Assembly: GCA_964453645.1 (NCBI GenBank)
Contig: CAYVRJ010000003.1
Coordinates: 186,001 to 250,000 of the forward strand
Length of the DNA: 64,000 nt
Source: CAYVRJ01 sp964453645
GTDB lineage: Bacteria > Bacillota > Clostridia > Christensenellales > JAWKQI01
Direction: 5' to 3'
Positions 22,432 through 31,123 of the stretch are shown one piece after another. The stretch's first letter is position 1. Every line of letters starts with the position of its first letter. The translations under genes were made by a program, and so were the position numbers. The notes under the pieces were generated by a model. The model ran no database searches. It had not been told where the DNA came from and saw nothing but the letters and a program-made list of their open reading frames with translations.

Positions 22432-22463
22432 ATAAATAACATACAGTTGACAATAGAGTGGTT
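22432..22463 (+). promoter_or_regulatory. BirA-type biotin operator upstream of bioY
   Basis: TTGTAAAC (22432-22439) and GTTGACAA (22456-22463) form an inverted repeat with one mismatch and a 16-bp spacer. This is the known architecture of BirA boxes (TTGTTAAC, 14-16 bp, GTTAACAA). The right half contains the -35 hexamer of the bioY promoter, so bound BirA would block transcription when biotin is plentiful. Confidence 0.8.
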
Positions 22464-22485
22464 TGGTGATATCATCCCTATTGAC
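22457..22485 (+). promoter_or_regulatory. bioY promoter
   Basis: A perfect TTGACA (22457-22462) and TATCAT (22480-22485) with 17-bp spacing. The -35 is embedded in the right half of the BirA-type operator. Confidence 0.7.
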
Positions 22486-22520
22486 ATCGACAAATTATGC
22501 ATTGAAAGGAACCCACATAC

Positions 22521-23048
22521 ATGCAAAAATTAGAGACGAAAGATTATATATTGTTAGCAATGTTTGCGGCACTTACAGCCGTTCTCGCCCAAATTATCAT
22601 ACCCCTGCCCTTCTCACCCGTTCCCATCAGCTTGGCCACCCTCTCCATTTTTGTGGCTGGGGGATTGCTTGGTGGGGTGAAGGGGGGGCTTAGCCAATTG
22701 GTCTATGTATTGCTGGGTGCAATTGGTCTGCCCGTGTTTGCAGGGATGAACGGAGGTTTTGGGGTGATCGCCGGGCCCACGGGGGGATATCTCTTGGGAT
22801 ACGTTGCCGGCGCATTTGTCATTGGCATCTTGAAATTCCCAAAGGTGTTTTGGGGTTACGCCCTTTCCATGGTTTTTGGAATTTGCGTGTGTTATACAAT
22901 TGGGACGGTGTGGTATACTGTTGTGATGGGCACAACGTTTGTTTCAGCTCTTATGATGTGCGTAGTTCCCTTTATACCGGGGGATATACTAAAAATTTGC
23001 TTGGCAGCCCTGCTGGTCATGAAACTAAAAAAAGTCATTCAAATTTAA
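22521..23048 (+). CDS. bioY: biotin transporter BioY (ECF S component)
   Basis: A 175-residue membrane protein with about six hydrophobic segments and BioY signatures: PLPFSPVPISLATL, VYVLLGAIGLPVFAG and GPTGGYLLGY. It is the biotin-binding S component of an energy-coupling-factor importer; the shared A and T components are not in the window. GAAAGGA precedes the ATG. The upstream BirA-type operator independently supports the assignment and indicates repression by biotin. Confidence 0.95.
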   Translation: MQKLETKDYILLAMFAALTAVLAQIIIPLPFSPVPISLATLSIFVAGGLLGGVKGGLSQLVYVLLGAIGLPVFAGMNGGFGVIAGPTGGYLLGYVAGAFVIGILKFPKVFWGYALSMVFGICVCYTIGTVWYTVVMGTTFVSALMMCVVPFIPGDILKICLAALLVMKLKKVIQI

Positions 23049-23103
23049 GGGTAAAACAAAACTGCCATAGGAATACTAAAACCAAAAGCAGAGGAGTCAT
23101 ACA

Positions 23104-24309
23104 TTGAAGAAAAATCCCTCTTCCAAGTTGGTTTTAATTATTCCTATTCTATTTGTACTGTTTGTCATTACCTATGGTTTGATGTTTGAAAATAAGGTGC
23201 AAGACGGACAAGACGATGAAGAAAAAGAGATAACAATCACAAAAGTACTGGACGAAACCCTAGACGACACTGTGCAAACAGTTAGAAGCAAGAGCGAAGC
23301 GGTGTACAAACCCGATTCAATACAACCGCCCCTGATTCCATCACTCATGGCGGGCAGCAATTCAATGTGCATCAATTGGTTGGCAGTGAAAGGTGCACAA
23401 CAATACGAACTATTTTGTCGCAAGGGGGAGGGGGAGTATGAATTTTTGGATGCTCTGCCCGATACAGCTTATCTGGCAACAGGGTTAGAGCAAAACACAA
23501 AGTACTCCTTTAAAATTCGTTCGGTTACAAAAAATAACGTTGCAGGAGATTTTTCTCCCGAAGCTACGGACTATACATCGGGATCGTATGATGTGCCAGC
23601 GGGGGAAGCAAAGGCGGATCTCATGCTCGTAGCCACCCATATGGATGACGAACTCATCTTCTTTGGCGGTATACTGCCCTATTATGGAAAGTATCTGGAA
23701 AAGAATATCTCACTGGTGTTCACTTGCGACAACGGAGAGAAGCGCAGGGCACAAGAGCGGTTGGGTTTGGATGTGATGGGTTTAACCCAAGTTGAGCCGG
23801 AATACCTGTCTTTTTTGGGCAAGTTTCGGATGGCGGAGGGTGCCACATGGCAGGAAAAGCCCGATGATCTGCTGGTGCTGGAGATGGTACAGACCATTCG
23901 AAGAAATCGTCCTCAAGTGATCGTATCCCACGACACAAAGGGTGAATACGGCCACTCACAGCACCTGCTCACAACCATGGTGCTCACCCGTGCCCTGCAA
24001 AAGTGCAGTGATCCCGGTTATGATCTAAAAAGTGCAAAGGAATACGGGACATGGATGCCAAAAAAAGTGTATCTGCACTTGTATTCAAGAAATGTTATAT
24101 CCCTGGACTACTCCCAGCCCCTCTCTTGTTATGCGGGGAAGTCGGCACTGGATATGGCAAGTTTGGCACTCAAGAAACACCCCAATGCTCTGCCTAAATA
24201 TAGAGTCTATTACACAGGTGATGTATACGATTCTTCTCAATTCGGCTTGTTCTATAGCGCAGTAGGTGCGGATACAACCCAGGACTTCTTTTGTAACATA
24301 TCTCAATGA
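23104..24309 (+). CDS. membrane-anchored PIG-L family deacetylase with fibronectin III-like domain
   Basis: A 401-residue protein with an N-terminal membrane anchor (about 8-27) and a beta-rich fibronectin type III-like segment (about 82-160: QQYELFCRKGEGEYEFL, KYSFKIRSVTKNNVAG). The PIG-L/LmbE hydrolase domain (about 175-395) has zinc motifs THMDDE and GHSQH. Such enzymes remove N-acetyl groups from sugars. The extracellular placement suggests action on cell-wall or surface glycans rather than nucleotide sugars. The start is TTG at 23104, chosen for the AGAGGAG 9 nt upstream. It is distinct from the shorter cytoplasmic PIG-L protein in the glycan locus. Confidence 0.85.
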   Translation: MKKNPSSKLVLIIPILFVLFVITYGLMFENKVQDGQDDEEKEITITKVLDETLDDTVQTVRSKSEAVYKPDSIQPPLIPSLMAGSNSMCINWLAVKGAQQYELFCRKGEGEYEFLDALPDTAYLATGLEQNTKYSFKIRSVTKNNVAGDFSPEATDYTSGSYDVPAGEAKADLMLVATHMDDELIFFGGILPYYGKYLEKNISLVFTCDNGEKRRAQERLGLDVMGLTQVEPEYLSFLGKFRMAEGATWQEKPDDLLVLEMVQTIRRNRPQVIVSHDTKGEYGHSQHLLTTMVLTRALQKCSDPGYDLKSAKEYGTWMPKKVYLHLYSRNVISLDYSQPLSCYAGKSALDMASLALKKHPNALPKYRVYYTGDVYDSSQFGLFYSAVGADTTQDFFCNISQ

Positions 24310-24335
24310 AAGTACAAAACGGTCTATGTGTAACG

Positions 24336-24656
24336 CTACTGTTTCTTTTTCTTAGGCTTGGGCAGGGGGGTGACGGGTTCCAGCAGACGAATGATCTCCT
24401 TTGAAAACTCTGCATCGTCAATATCTAAGATATAGTGTTCCTTTGCCCCTGTGTATGGGAAACCCCTTTGGGCGTTGGACATGAGTTCGTCAATACACGA
24501 CAGTTGTTTCACATACACCGTGTTGTCACAAACCAAAAGGATTGGTTTTTCATTGACATAAACCATGTATTCCCCAAACATTTTCTTATAGCGAAGGTCA
24601 CCTGCGCCACTAATTTGCTCGCATACGTACTCAATAAAATCAACCGTTGTAGCCAT
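24336..24656 (-). CDS. TfoX N-terminal domain protein
   Basis: A 106-residue protein matching the TfoX/Sxy N-terminal domain alone: YVCEQISGAGDLRYKKMFG, EYMVYVNEKPILLVCDN and YVKQL. The C-terminal TfoX domain is absent, as is usual for these short Firmicute proteins, whose role is unknown and not necessarily linked to competence. It ends in a Lys/Pro-rich tail (PKPKKKKQ). It converges with the PIG-L gene 26 bp away. No strong ribosome binding site is seen before its ATG. Confidence 0.8.
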   Translation of the reverse strand: MATTVDFIEYVCEQISGAGDLRYKKMFGEYMVYVNEKPILLVCDNTVYVKQLSCIDELMSNAQRGFPYTGAKEHYILDIDDAEFSKEIIRLLEPVTPLPKPKKKKQ

Positions 24657-24834
24657 GTTAAATCCTCACAGAAAAATATTCATAAAACACTACGCTCAGT
24701 GAGCATAACAAATGGGATCGCAAACCATTCGCTTGGTTTTGCCAAATATCTCAGTTTTCTTTTATTTTATAACAAACTATTAAGAAAGTCTAATATTATT
24801 ACGATATTTTGTATATCACAAGTGAGGAGCGTAT

Positions 24835-26505
24835 ATGTTAAAGAATAAAGAGCTTGCAGTGCAAGTGCTGGACTTGATCCAAACCCTGATCGAAGCAGCT
24901 GAGTATCTTCTAAGTTGTGCTCAAGCCCAAGATTATGAAAACTTTACGATGGTGTCCGAGGACATGATTGCCGTGCTGGAGTGTATAAACGGATTAGCCC
25001 CTGAACTGAAGCAGGACGAGCCCTCGCTGAATATTGATTTAGCTGTACCCAGCGTGTACGTTTCTCTGAGACAAATCATGGAATACAATATGGCAAAAGC
25101 AGCCCACAAGATCGAATTTGAGCTGATCCCACTCATTCAGGATATGCACGTTCGATTCTATTTTTTTGGAACCCTATATCCCGATCAGCAATTGATGGAC
25201 AACTATTACCAAAACGAATTGTCAAAGCTTGCGGCAAATAAATATATAGACGAAGCGGAGCGGACGGGTACCTATAAATACGACTTGTCTGCGGTGGTGA
25301 TTGGCTACAATAAGTTAGACTATACAAAACTGTGTGTGGAAAGCTTTTTAGAGCACGTTCCCAAAGATTTGAATTACGAACTCATTTTGCTCAACCACGG
25401 CAGCTCCGATGGCACAAAGGCATACTTTGAGAGCAAAAATCCCCACAAACAAATGGATATCCATAAGAATGGCGGTGGATTCAGAGCCATTGATCGGATT
25501 CTTGAAGGCAAGTATGCCATGTTCATTTCCAATGACGTTGTTATAACAGAAAATGCAATTGCCAATATGATGCGCTGCATGGATTCGGATGAAAAGATTG
25601 GTGCCATTGTACCCACCACACCCAATATTTCCAACTGCCAGGGCATTGAGCAGCAGTACACCAATTTTGATGAAATGCACGCGTTTGCAAGAAAAAACAA
25701 TGTCTACGATCCCTACCGCCACGAAAAGAGAACCAGGTTGTGTGACCCAATCGTACTGTTTAGAAGCAAGTATCTGTATGCGTCCACCGGTGTTAACTAC
25801 CCCAATCATTTTTATTCGACAGTGATTACATTTGGAGACGATTTATTTTCTTTAAAGCTGCGGCGCAGGGGATACAGTTTAATCTTGCAAAAAGATGCGT
25901 TTTGCTATCACTTTGGAAGTGTTACCGTTGCAGAAGAAAATAATAATATTCAAAAAGCAAAACAAATCGATCTATATTTTGAGGGACGCAAAGACTTTTT
26001 TAGAACATTTGGTGTCGATCCTTGGGCTACGGGATGTTGTTTTGCCAAACAAATGGTGAATTTATTACCCTTTAATCAGGACGAACCGGTGAATGTGTTG
26101 GGCGTTAACTGCGGTTTTGGCAGCAATCCCTTAAAAATTCAGCAAAAACTAAAAGAGGACAGGCACAACACCCAAGTGACAGTGTATAATACTACCGACG
26201 ATCAATCCTTTGTGGAAGATTTGCGCGTTATGTCCGACGTATTTGAATATTGTGAAAGCATTGAAACAGCACATAAACTGTTTGAAACGGTTCAATTTCA
26301 CTATATCGTGCTGGAGAGCAGGTTTGATGTCTTGTGTGATTTAAGACCCATCATTGCAAACCTGATGAACAGGTTGACGAAGGACGGCGTTATGGCTATT
26401 CGTTTTGAAGACGAGACTTCGCTCACTCAAATAAAACAACTGTATTGCAAAGTAAAAGTGGACGAAAACTGGGCAGCCATTTTTAAAAGCGAAAACAATA
26501 CCTAA
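24835..26505 (+). CDS. family 2 glycosyltransferase with helical N-terminus and Rossmann-like C-terminus
   Basis: A 556-residue protein and first gene of the glycan operon. Residues 1-95 are helical. The GT-A domain (about 140-370) has SAVVIGYNKLDYTKLCVES, LLNHGSSDGT and the metal site MFISNDVVI. The C-terminal region (about 410-550) starts NVLGVNCGFGSNPLKIQQ and continues with VQFHYIVLESRFDVL, resembling a methyltransferase-type Rossmann fold without an obvious catalytic motif. Similar multidomain transferases occur in Clostridial flagellar or surface-glycan islands. AGTGAGGAG precedes the ATG. A gap of 13 bp separates it from the ThDP gene. Confidence 0.8.
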   Translation: MLKNKELAVQVLDLIQTLIEAAEYLLSCAQAQDYENFTMVSEDMIAVLECINGLAPELKQDEPSLNIDLAVPSVYVSLRQIMEYNMAKAAHKIEFELIPLIQDMHVRFYFFGTLYPDQQLMDNYYQNELSKLAANKYIDEAERTGTYKYDLSAVVIGYNKLDYTKLCVESFLEHVPKDLNYELILLNHGSSDGTKAYFESKNPHKQMDIHKNGGGFRAIDRILEGKYAMFISNDVVITENAIANMMRCMDSDEKIGAIVPTTPNISNCQGIEQQYTNFDEMHAFARKNNVYDPYRHEKRTRLCDPIVLFRSKYLYASTGVNYPNHFYSTVITFGDDLFSLKLRRRGYSLILQKDAFCYHFGSVTVAEENNNIQKAKQIDLYFEGRKDFFRTFGVDPWATGCCFAKQMVNLLPFNQDEPVNVLGVNCGFGSNPLKIQQKLKEDRHNTQVTVYNTTDDQSFVEDLRVMSDVFEYCESIETAHKLFETVQFHYIVLESRFDVLCDLRPIIANLMNRLTKDGVMAIRFEDETSLTQIKQLYCKVKVDENWAAIFKSENNT

Positions 26506-26518
26506 AGGGAGGACATCC

Positions 26519-28258
26519 GTGAAACTATCTGATTATGTCATTCAATATTTGCAGGAATATGGAATACGGGACTGCTTTTTACTCTCGGGCGGAGGTATGA
26601 TGCACCTGCTGGATTCCTTGGCAGCAAGTAGTATTAACCAATATTATAATCTCAATGAACAAGCGACCACCATGTGTGCCGATGGATATGCCCAGTGCGT
26701 TCAGCAACTGAGCTTCTGTATGGTGACAACAGGGCCAGGGGGAACCAATGCCGTGACGGGTGTGGCATCGGCCTTTCAGGACAGCACACCCATGATTGTT
26801 ATATCTGGTCAGGTAAAAACTGCCGACTTAGCGCCAAAGGGCGTTCGCGCATATGGACCCCAGGAAGTGGATATTGTGAGCATTGTTGCCCCAATAACCA
26901 AATATGCAGTCACAGTCAAAGAGCCAGAGGAAATCCGATATCACTTGGAGAAGGCAGTTCATTTGGCCACAAGCGGGCGTAAAGGCCCAGTTTGGTTGGA
27001 CATTCCTTTAAACGTTCAATCTGCAACCATTGAACCTAAGAACCTGAAAGGTTACAGCGTTCAAGAAATAGAAAGTACAATTGAAAAAAGCAATATAGAG
27101 AATGTGCTGGATCACATGAAAAAGGCAAAAAAACCTGTCGTCCTGCTGGGGCACGGGGTAATTGGCGCTGGGGCACAGGAACTGGCAAAGGAGTTTGTTT
27201 CAAAGGCAAACATACCGGTACTCTGCACTTGGCGTGCCAGACATTTGTTTAACGAAGACGACACTTTATATTTTGGCATGCCCGGGGCGTTGGCACAGCG
27301 GTATGCAAATTTTATTTTGCAGGAAGCTGATTTTTTACTCATCATTGGAAGTACGGTGAAGTATGCGCTCACCGCATTCGACGAATCGAATTTTGCAAAG
27401 AATGCAACAAAGTTTATTGTTGATGTCGATGAACATGAGATCAACAAGCTACATATTGAATTTAAAGAAACGCTGCACTGTGATGCTAAAGTCTTTTTGG
27501 AGTTCATGATGCCAGGGGTGCAACCCTGTACCTGTGAGGATTGGCTAAGCCATTGCCGGGATTTAAAAAACAAGTACAATATACTCCATGAACGCCCCAA
27601 CTTTGAGACCAACTTAGTCTATGGCTATGATTTTGCCCATGAACTTTCTTTGCAAAGTAAAGAGACGGATGTAATTGTAGCAAGCCCCACGGGAAGGGCA
27701 TGTGTTGCCATCAACATGGCATTTGCACTAAAAGAGGGGCAACTATATGTTGCAACAGCAGGACTTGGCTCCATGGGTTATGCACTGCCCCTGGCCATTG
27801 GTGCGTGTGTTGCCTCTGGCAAGCGGCGCACGCTGGTGTTTGAAGGGGATGGCAGTTTGCAGCACAATTTGCAGGAGTTACAGCTTCTCATCACCTATGG
27901 CCTGCCTATCAAACTCTTTGTGTACAACAACGGGGGATATGCATCCATATACGGCATGCAGACGGGGCATTTTAAGGGCAGATTGGCAGGGTGTAATGCG
28001 AAGAGTGGTGTATGTTTGCCCGATATTCAAAAGCTGGCACAGGCATACGGTTTATCCTATAGTATGATCTGCAATACGGGAGAACTCTCAAAAGGAATTC
28101 AAGCTGTTCTTTTAGATGATGAGCCCCACATTTGTGAAGTGATGGGGGATATCCGTTTTGAAGAAATACCGAGAACACAGACAAAAATTAATGCGGATGG
28201 TAGTATTGTGTCTGGTTCGCTGACTAACCTATACCCATTTTTGGAGGAAAATCCATGA
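26519..28258 (+). CDS. thiamine-diphosphate-dependent enzyme (acetolactate-synthase-like)
   Basis: A 579-residue protein with the three-domain layout of ThDP enzymes. The PYR domain has catalytic Glu47 in NLNEQATTMCADGYA and TTGPGGTNAVTG. The middle domain covers about 190-325. The PP domain has the cofactor-binding GDGS at 443-446, about 30 residues before YNN. Such enzymes decarboxylate a 2-keto acid and transfer the activated aldehyde. In a glycan locus, two options are a YerE-like addition of a two-carbon unit to a keto sugar, or supply of an acyl precursor. It is unlikely to serve valine synthesis because no ilvN/ilvC neighbours are present. The GTG start follows GGGAGG. Its 3' end overlaps the next gene as ATGA. 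Confidence 0.85.
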   Translation: MKLSDYVIQYLQEYGIRDCFLLSGGGMMHLLDSLAASSINQYYNLNEQATTMCADGYAQCVQQLSFCMVTTGPGGTNAVTGVASAFQDSTPMIVISGQVKTADLAPKGVRAYGPQEVDIVSIVAPITKYAVTVKEPEEIRYHLEKAVHLATSGRKGPVWLDIPLNVQSATIEPKNLKGYSVQEIESTIEKSNIENVLDHMKKAKKPVVLLGHGVIGAGAQELAKEFVSKANIPVLCTWRARHLFNEDDTLYFGMPGALAQRYANFILQEADFLLIIGSTVKYALTAFDESNFAKNATKFIVDVDEHEINKLHIEFKETLHCDAKVFLEFMMPGVQPCTCEDWLSHCRDLKNKYNILHERPNFETNLVYGYDFAHELSLQSKETDVIVASPTGRACVAINMAFALKEGQLYVATAGLGSMGYALPLAIGACVASGKRRTLVFEGDGSLQHNLQELQLLITYGLPIKLFVYNNGGYASIYGMQTGHFKGRLAGCNAKSGVCLPDIQKLAQAYGLSYSMICNTGELSKGIQAVLLDDEPHICEVMGDIRFEEIPRTQTKINADGSIVSGSLTNLYPFLEENP

Positions 28259-30090
28259 ATTATTTAATCGTAATGCCCAGAATCGTACACGCTTTAAACG
28301 AGACCTATTTGTTTCCCTTGGGAATTGCATATGTGAGTGCCAGTTTAAAAGCTGTTCGGGATACGGTCTTTACCTTAAACCTAAACTCCACAGACTTGAG
28401 CGTACGCGATGCCCTTGTGGACAGCATTTTAAAAAACAAAATTGATGTTTTGGCTGTGGGGGGGTTGTCACCCCAATACAATCACATCAATGAGATTATT
28501 AACACTGCAAAGGAAATCAAGGGCGATCTCAAAGTGATTGTTGGCGGTGGACTCATTACTGCAAGCCCCAGGGTTGCCATGTCTGGGTTGGATGCAGACT
28601 TTGGCATTATCGGCGAGGGTGAGTTTACAATCCGCGATTTGGCAGATGCAATCGAGGGTAAGAAAAACGTTGCAGATGTGAAAGGATTGATATACAGAAG
28701 GGGAAAAGAGCTGGTCAAAAACGAACCCAGGGAAGACATTCAGGATCTGGATTCCGTACCTTTTCCCGATTACGAAGGATTTCAATACGGCAATATTGTT
28801 GCAGCATTAAATACGAACAGTTCTGTTTCCAAAGATGCCGGTGTTGCAGATATTTGTACCAGCAGATCCTGTCCGTACAAGTGTACATTTTGCTTTCACT
28901 CCTGCGGACAAAAATATAGAACCAGATCCCTTGACAATGTCTTTCAAGAGATCGATATGCTGGTCAGCAAATACCCCATTAAAATGCTGCAAATTCAAGA
29001 TGAACTATTTTTTGCAGATAAACAAAGGGGGTTTGAATTTTGTGAGCGAATCAAGCCGTATCAGTTAAATTGGTCGTGTAGTTTGCGCATGGATTTATTG
29101 ACGGCGGAAGTGTTAAAAGCCATGAAAGATGCGGGGTGTATTCTCTTTGGATACGGGTTCGAAAGTGCAGACAATCGAATCTTAAAGAGTATGAATAAGA
29201 AAATCACCATCGAACAGATCGAACAGGGTTTGAAAGAAGCCGATAAAGCCAACATGCTCACCAGTGCTATGATTATTATGGGCGATGCTGAGGAAACCTT
29301 TGAAACCTTTAACAACAGTTTGAAATGGCTGAGGGAACACCCCCAATATGAAGTCAATCTAAATACCATCAGCGTGTTACCCGGCTCACCGCTGTATCAC
29401 TATGCAGTGGAAAACGGTTACATAACCGATGAATTAAAGTATCTGCAAGAAAATTGCCCACAAATCAATGTGAGTAAAATGAGCGATGCAGAGTATAAAA
29501 AGTGTATTCAACTGATGTCGGAAGTGATGGGCACCCGGTTTTATCTGCCTAAAAACTTCAAATTATTGTCCATTGACTATGAGAATAAAAATGCTTGTGT
29601 TGAAATTGAGTGCAACAAGTGTGGTTCAGTCCACAGCTTTGATGTTTGGGACTTTTTTGGAGAGTATATGGCCATCTGCGATTGTGGGCAATCCTACCGC
29701 TTTCCCTTATACCTCTGCATAAAAGATTTAGTGGATGAAGCCATGGAGGCATTTTTAAATCAAGCGACACACCCCATTGTAATATATGGCATGTCAAAAA
29801 AGGCTTGCAGTTTCTTGGGGCTTTGTGAAATGGCAAAGAGTGATCAAATTAAAATATCTGATTCCAACCGGTTTAAGCAGGGGAACTACTTATTCGATAA
29901 AAAAGTCTTATCTTTAGATGAAATCAACGAAACTGAATGTGAGACCCTTGTTTTAGGAGCAACAATTAATTCTTCTAAGAACGAAATATCCAATAAAATC
30001 AGATCTAATTGTCCAAAGATTAAAAAGATCATCGACTTAAACGATTTTATTGAAGAAATACTATTGTCCCATATCGCCAAGGAGAAGTAA
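28255..30090 (+). CDS. B12-binding-domain radical SAM protein with zinc-ribbon and Rossmann-like tail
   Basis: A 611-residue protein. Residues 1-150 form a B12-binding-like domain (IDVLAVGGLSPQYNHINEI) without the cobalamin DXHXXG motif. The radical SAM core (about 195-420) has the [4Fe-4S] motif CPYKCTFC, Cys206/210/213. A zinc-ribbon-like knot follows (Cys453, 456, 475, 477), and the last 110 residues look like a Rossmann-type domain (HPIVIYGMSKKACSFLG). The tail is unusual for the family and resembles nucleotide-sugar-handling domains. The reaction is unknown; methylation or another radical modification of a sugar intermediate is possible. It is coupled to the ThDP gene by a 4-bp overlap and followed 3 bp later by a second radical SAM gene. 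Confidence 0.8.
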   Translation: MNYLIVMPRIVHALNETYLFPLGIAYVSASLKAVRDTVFTLNLNSTDLSVRDALVDSILKNKIDVLAVGGLSPQYNHINEIINTAKEIKGDLKVIVGGGLITASPRVAMSGLDADFGIIGEGEFTIRDLADAIEGKKNVADVKGLIYRRGKELVKNEPREDIQDLDSVPFPDYEGFQYGNIVAALNTNSSVSKDAGVADICTSRSCPYKCTFCFHSCGQKYRTRSLDNVFQEIDMLVSKYPIKMLQIQDELFFADKQRGFEFCERIKPYQLNWSCSLRMDLLTAEVLKAMKDAGCILFGYGFESADNRILKSMNKKITIEQIEQGLKEADKANMLTSAMIIMGDAEETFETFNNSLKWLREHPQYEVNLNTISVLPGSPLYHYAVENGYITDELKYLQENCPQINVSKMSDAEYKKCIQLMSEVMGTRFYLPKNFKLLSIDYENKNACVEIECNKCGSVHSFDVWDFFGEYMAICDCGQSYRFPLYLCIKDLVDEAMEAFLNQATHPIVIYGMSKKACSFLGLCEMAKSDQIKISDSNRFKQGNYLFDKKVLSLDEINETECETLVLGATINSSKNEISNKIRSNCPKIKKIIDLNDFIEEILLSHIAKEK

Positions 30091-30093
30091 GAA

Positions 30094-31098
30094 ATGAAAG
30101 CAAACAACCAAGCGAAAATATTTGCAAGAAAGAGGGTACCCTTGCAATCTGTGCTGCCCCTGCAAACGCCCTTCTTTATTACTGTTGAGCCGACGAACTT
30201 CTGCAATTTGAAGTGCAACTTCTGTTATCACTATGACAGAGAAGCAATTAAAAAGGAAAATTTAGAATTTTGTCACATGGATTTTGATCTCTTTAAAAAG
30301 ATTGTGGACGATATTCTTGAGTTTCCAGATAAAATTAAAAAGTTTAAGTTTGGCGGCTTCGGGGAGCCTCTGCTCAACAAGCAATTACCCGAAATGATTC
30401 GTTATGCCAAAGAAAAGGGTATTGCTGAAAAAATCGATCTATTCACCAACGGAACGCTCTTGAACGAGTTTAACGCAAAAGAACTGGTGGATGCAGGGCT
30501 TGATTGGGTGAATATCTCCATTAATGGCTTAAATCGGGAACAATATAAGGAGCGGTGTTCAAATCCCATCGACTTTGAGAGTATGGTGGAGGGCATTGCG
30601 CAGCTCTATAAAAATAAAAAGCAACTTGAAATTTATATTAAATTAGGTGATAATGGAGCAAGTGAAGAGGATAAAGAGAAGTTCTACAATACTTTTGGAA
30701 ACATTTGCGACAATATTTTTGTTGAAAAGATTGTAGACAACGTCTGGAACGATGTAAACCTAGATGTCAAGGATGCATCCCCAGTCAGTTCATTTGGGGA
30801 TGAAGACGGCTATCGCCACGTGTGTACGCCCATGTTTATTGGTTTTATGATCAATGCAAACGGAACGGTGGTTCCCTGTTGTGCAGATTGGAAACATCAA
30901 TATAAGCTGGGAGATGCTAATACCCAGCGTTTAGTGGGCATTTGGAATGGTGAGCCCCTTAAGAAGCTTCATATCATTCACTTAAAAAAGCAACGGGAAG
31001 ACTATGATTTCTGCAAAAATTGCAATGTGCCTACAGCGTTCACCGTGGACAACATTGATCCATATACAGACGAGTTGCTTCCCAAATATGACATCTGA
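30094..31098 (+). CDS. radical SAM/SPASM domain protein
   Basis: A 334-residue protein with the radical SAM motif CNLKCNFC (Cys37, 41, 44), FGGFGEPLLN and LFTNGTLL. A C-terminal SPASM-like region carries auxiliary-cluster cysteines in HVCTPMF, VPCCADW and FCKNC. Such proteins modify peptides or act as dehydrogenases on small substrates. AGGAG of the preceding gene's end provides its ribosome binding site. Position between a B12-type radical SAM gene and legB argues for a role in sugar or acceptor modification; the substrate is unknown. Confidence 0.85.
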   Translation: MKANNQAKIFARKRVPLQSVLPLQTPFFITVEPTNFCNLKCNFCYHYDREAIKKENLEFCHMDFDLFKKIVDDILEFPDKIKKFKFGGFGEPLLNKQLPEMIRYAKEKGIAEKIDLFTNGTLLNEFNAKELVDAGLDWVNISINGLNREQYKERCSNPIDFESMVEGIAQLYKNKKQLEIYIKLGDNGASEEDKEKFYNTFGNICDNIFVEKIVDNVWNDVNLDVKDASPVSSFGDEDGYRHVCTPMFIGFMINANGTVVPCCADWKHQYKLGDANTQRLVGIWNGEPLKKLHIIHLKKQREDYDFCKNCNVPTAFTVDNIDPYTDELLPKYDI

Positions 31099-31123
31099 AT
31101 TTAATATTTTATGAGGCGATACA

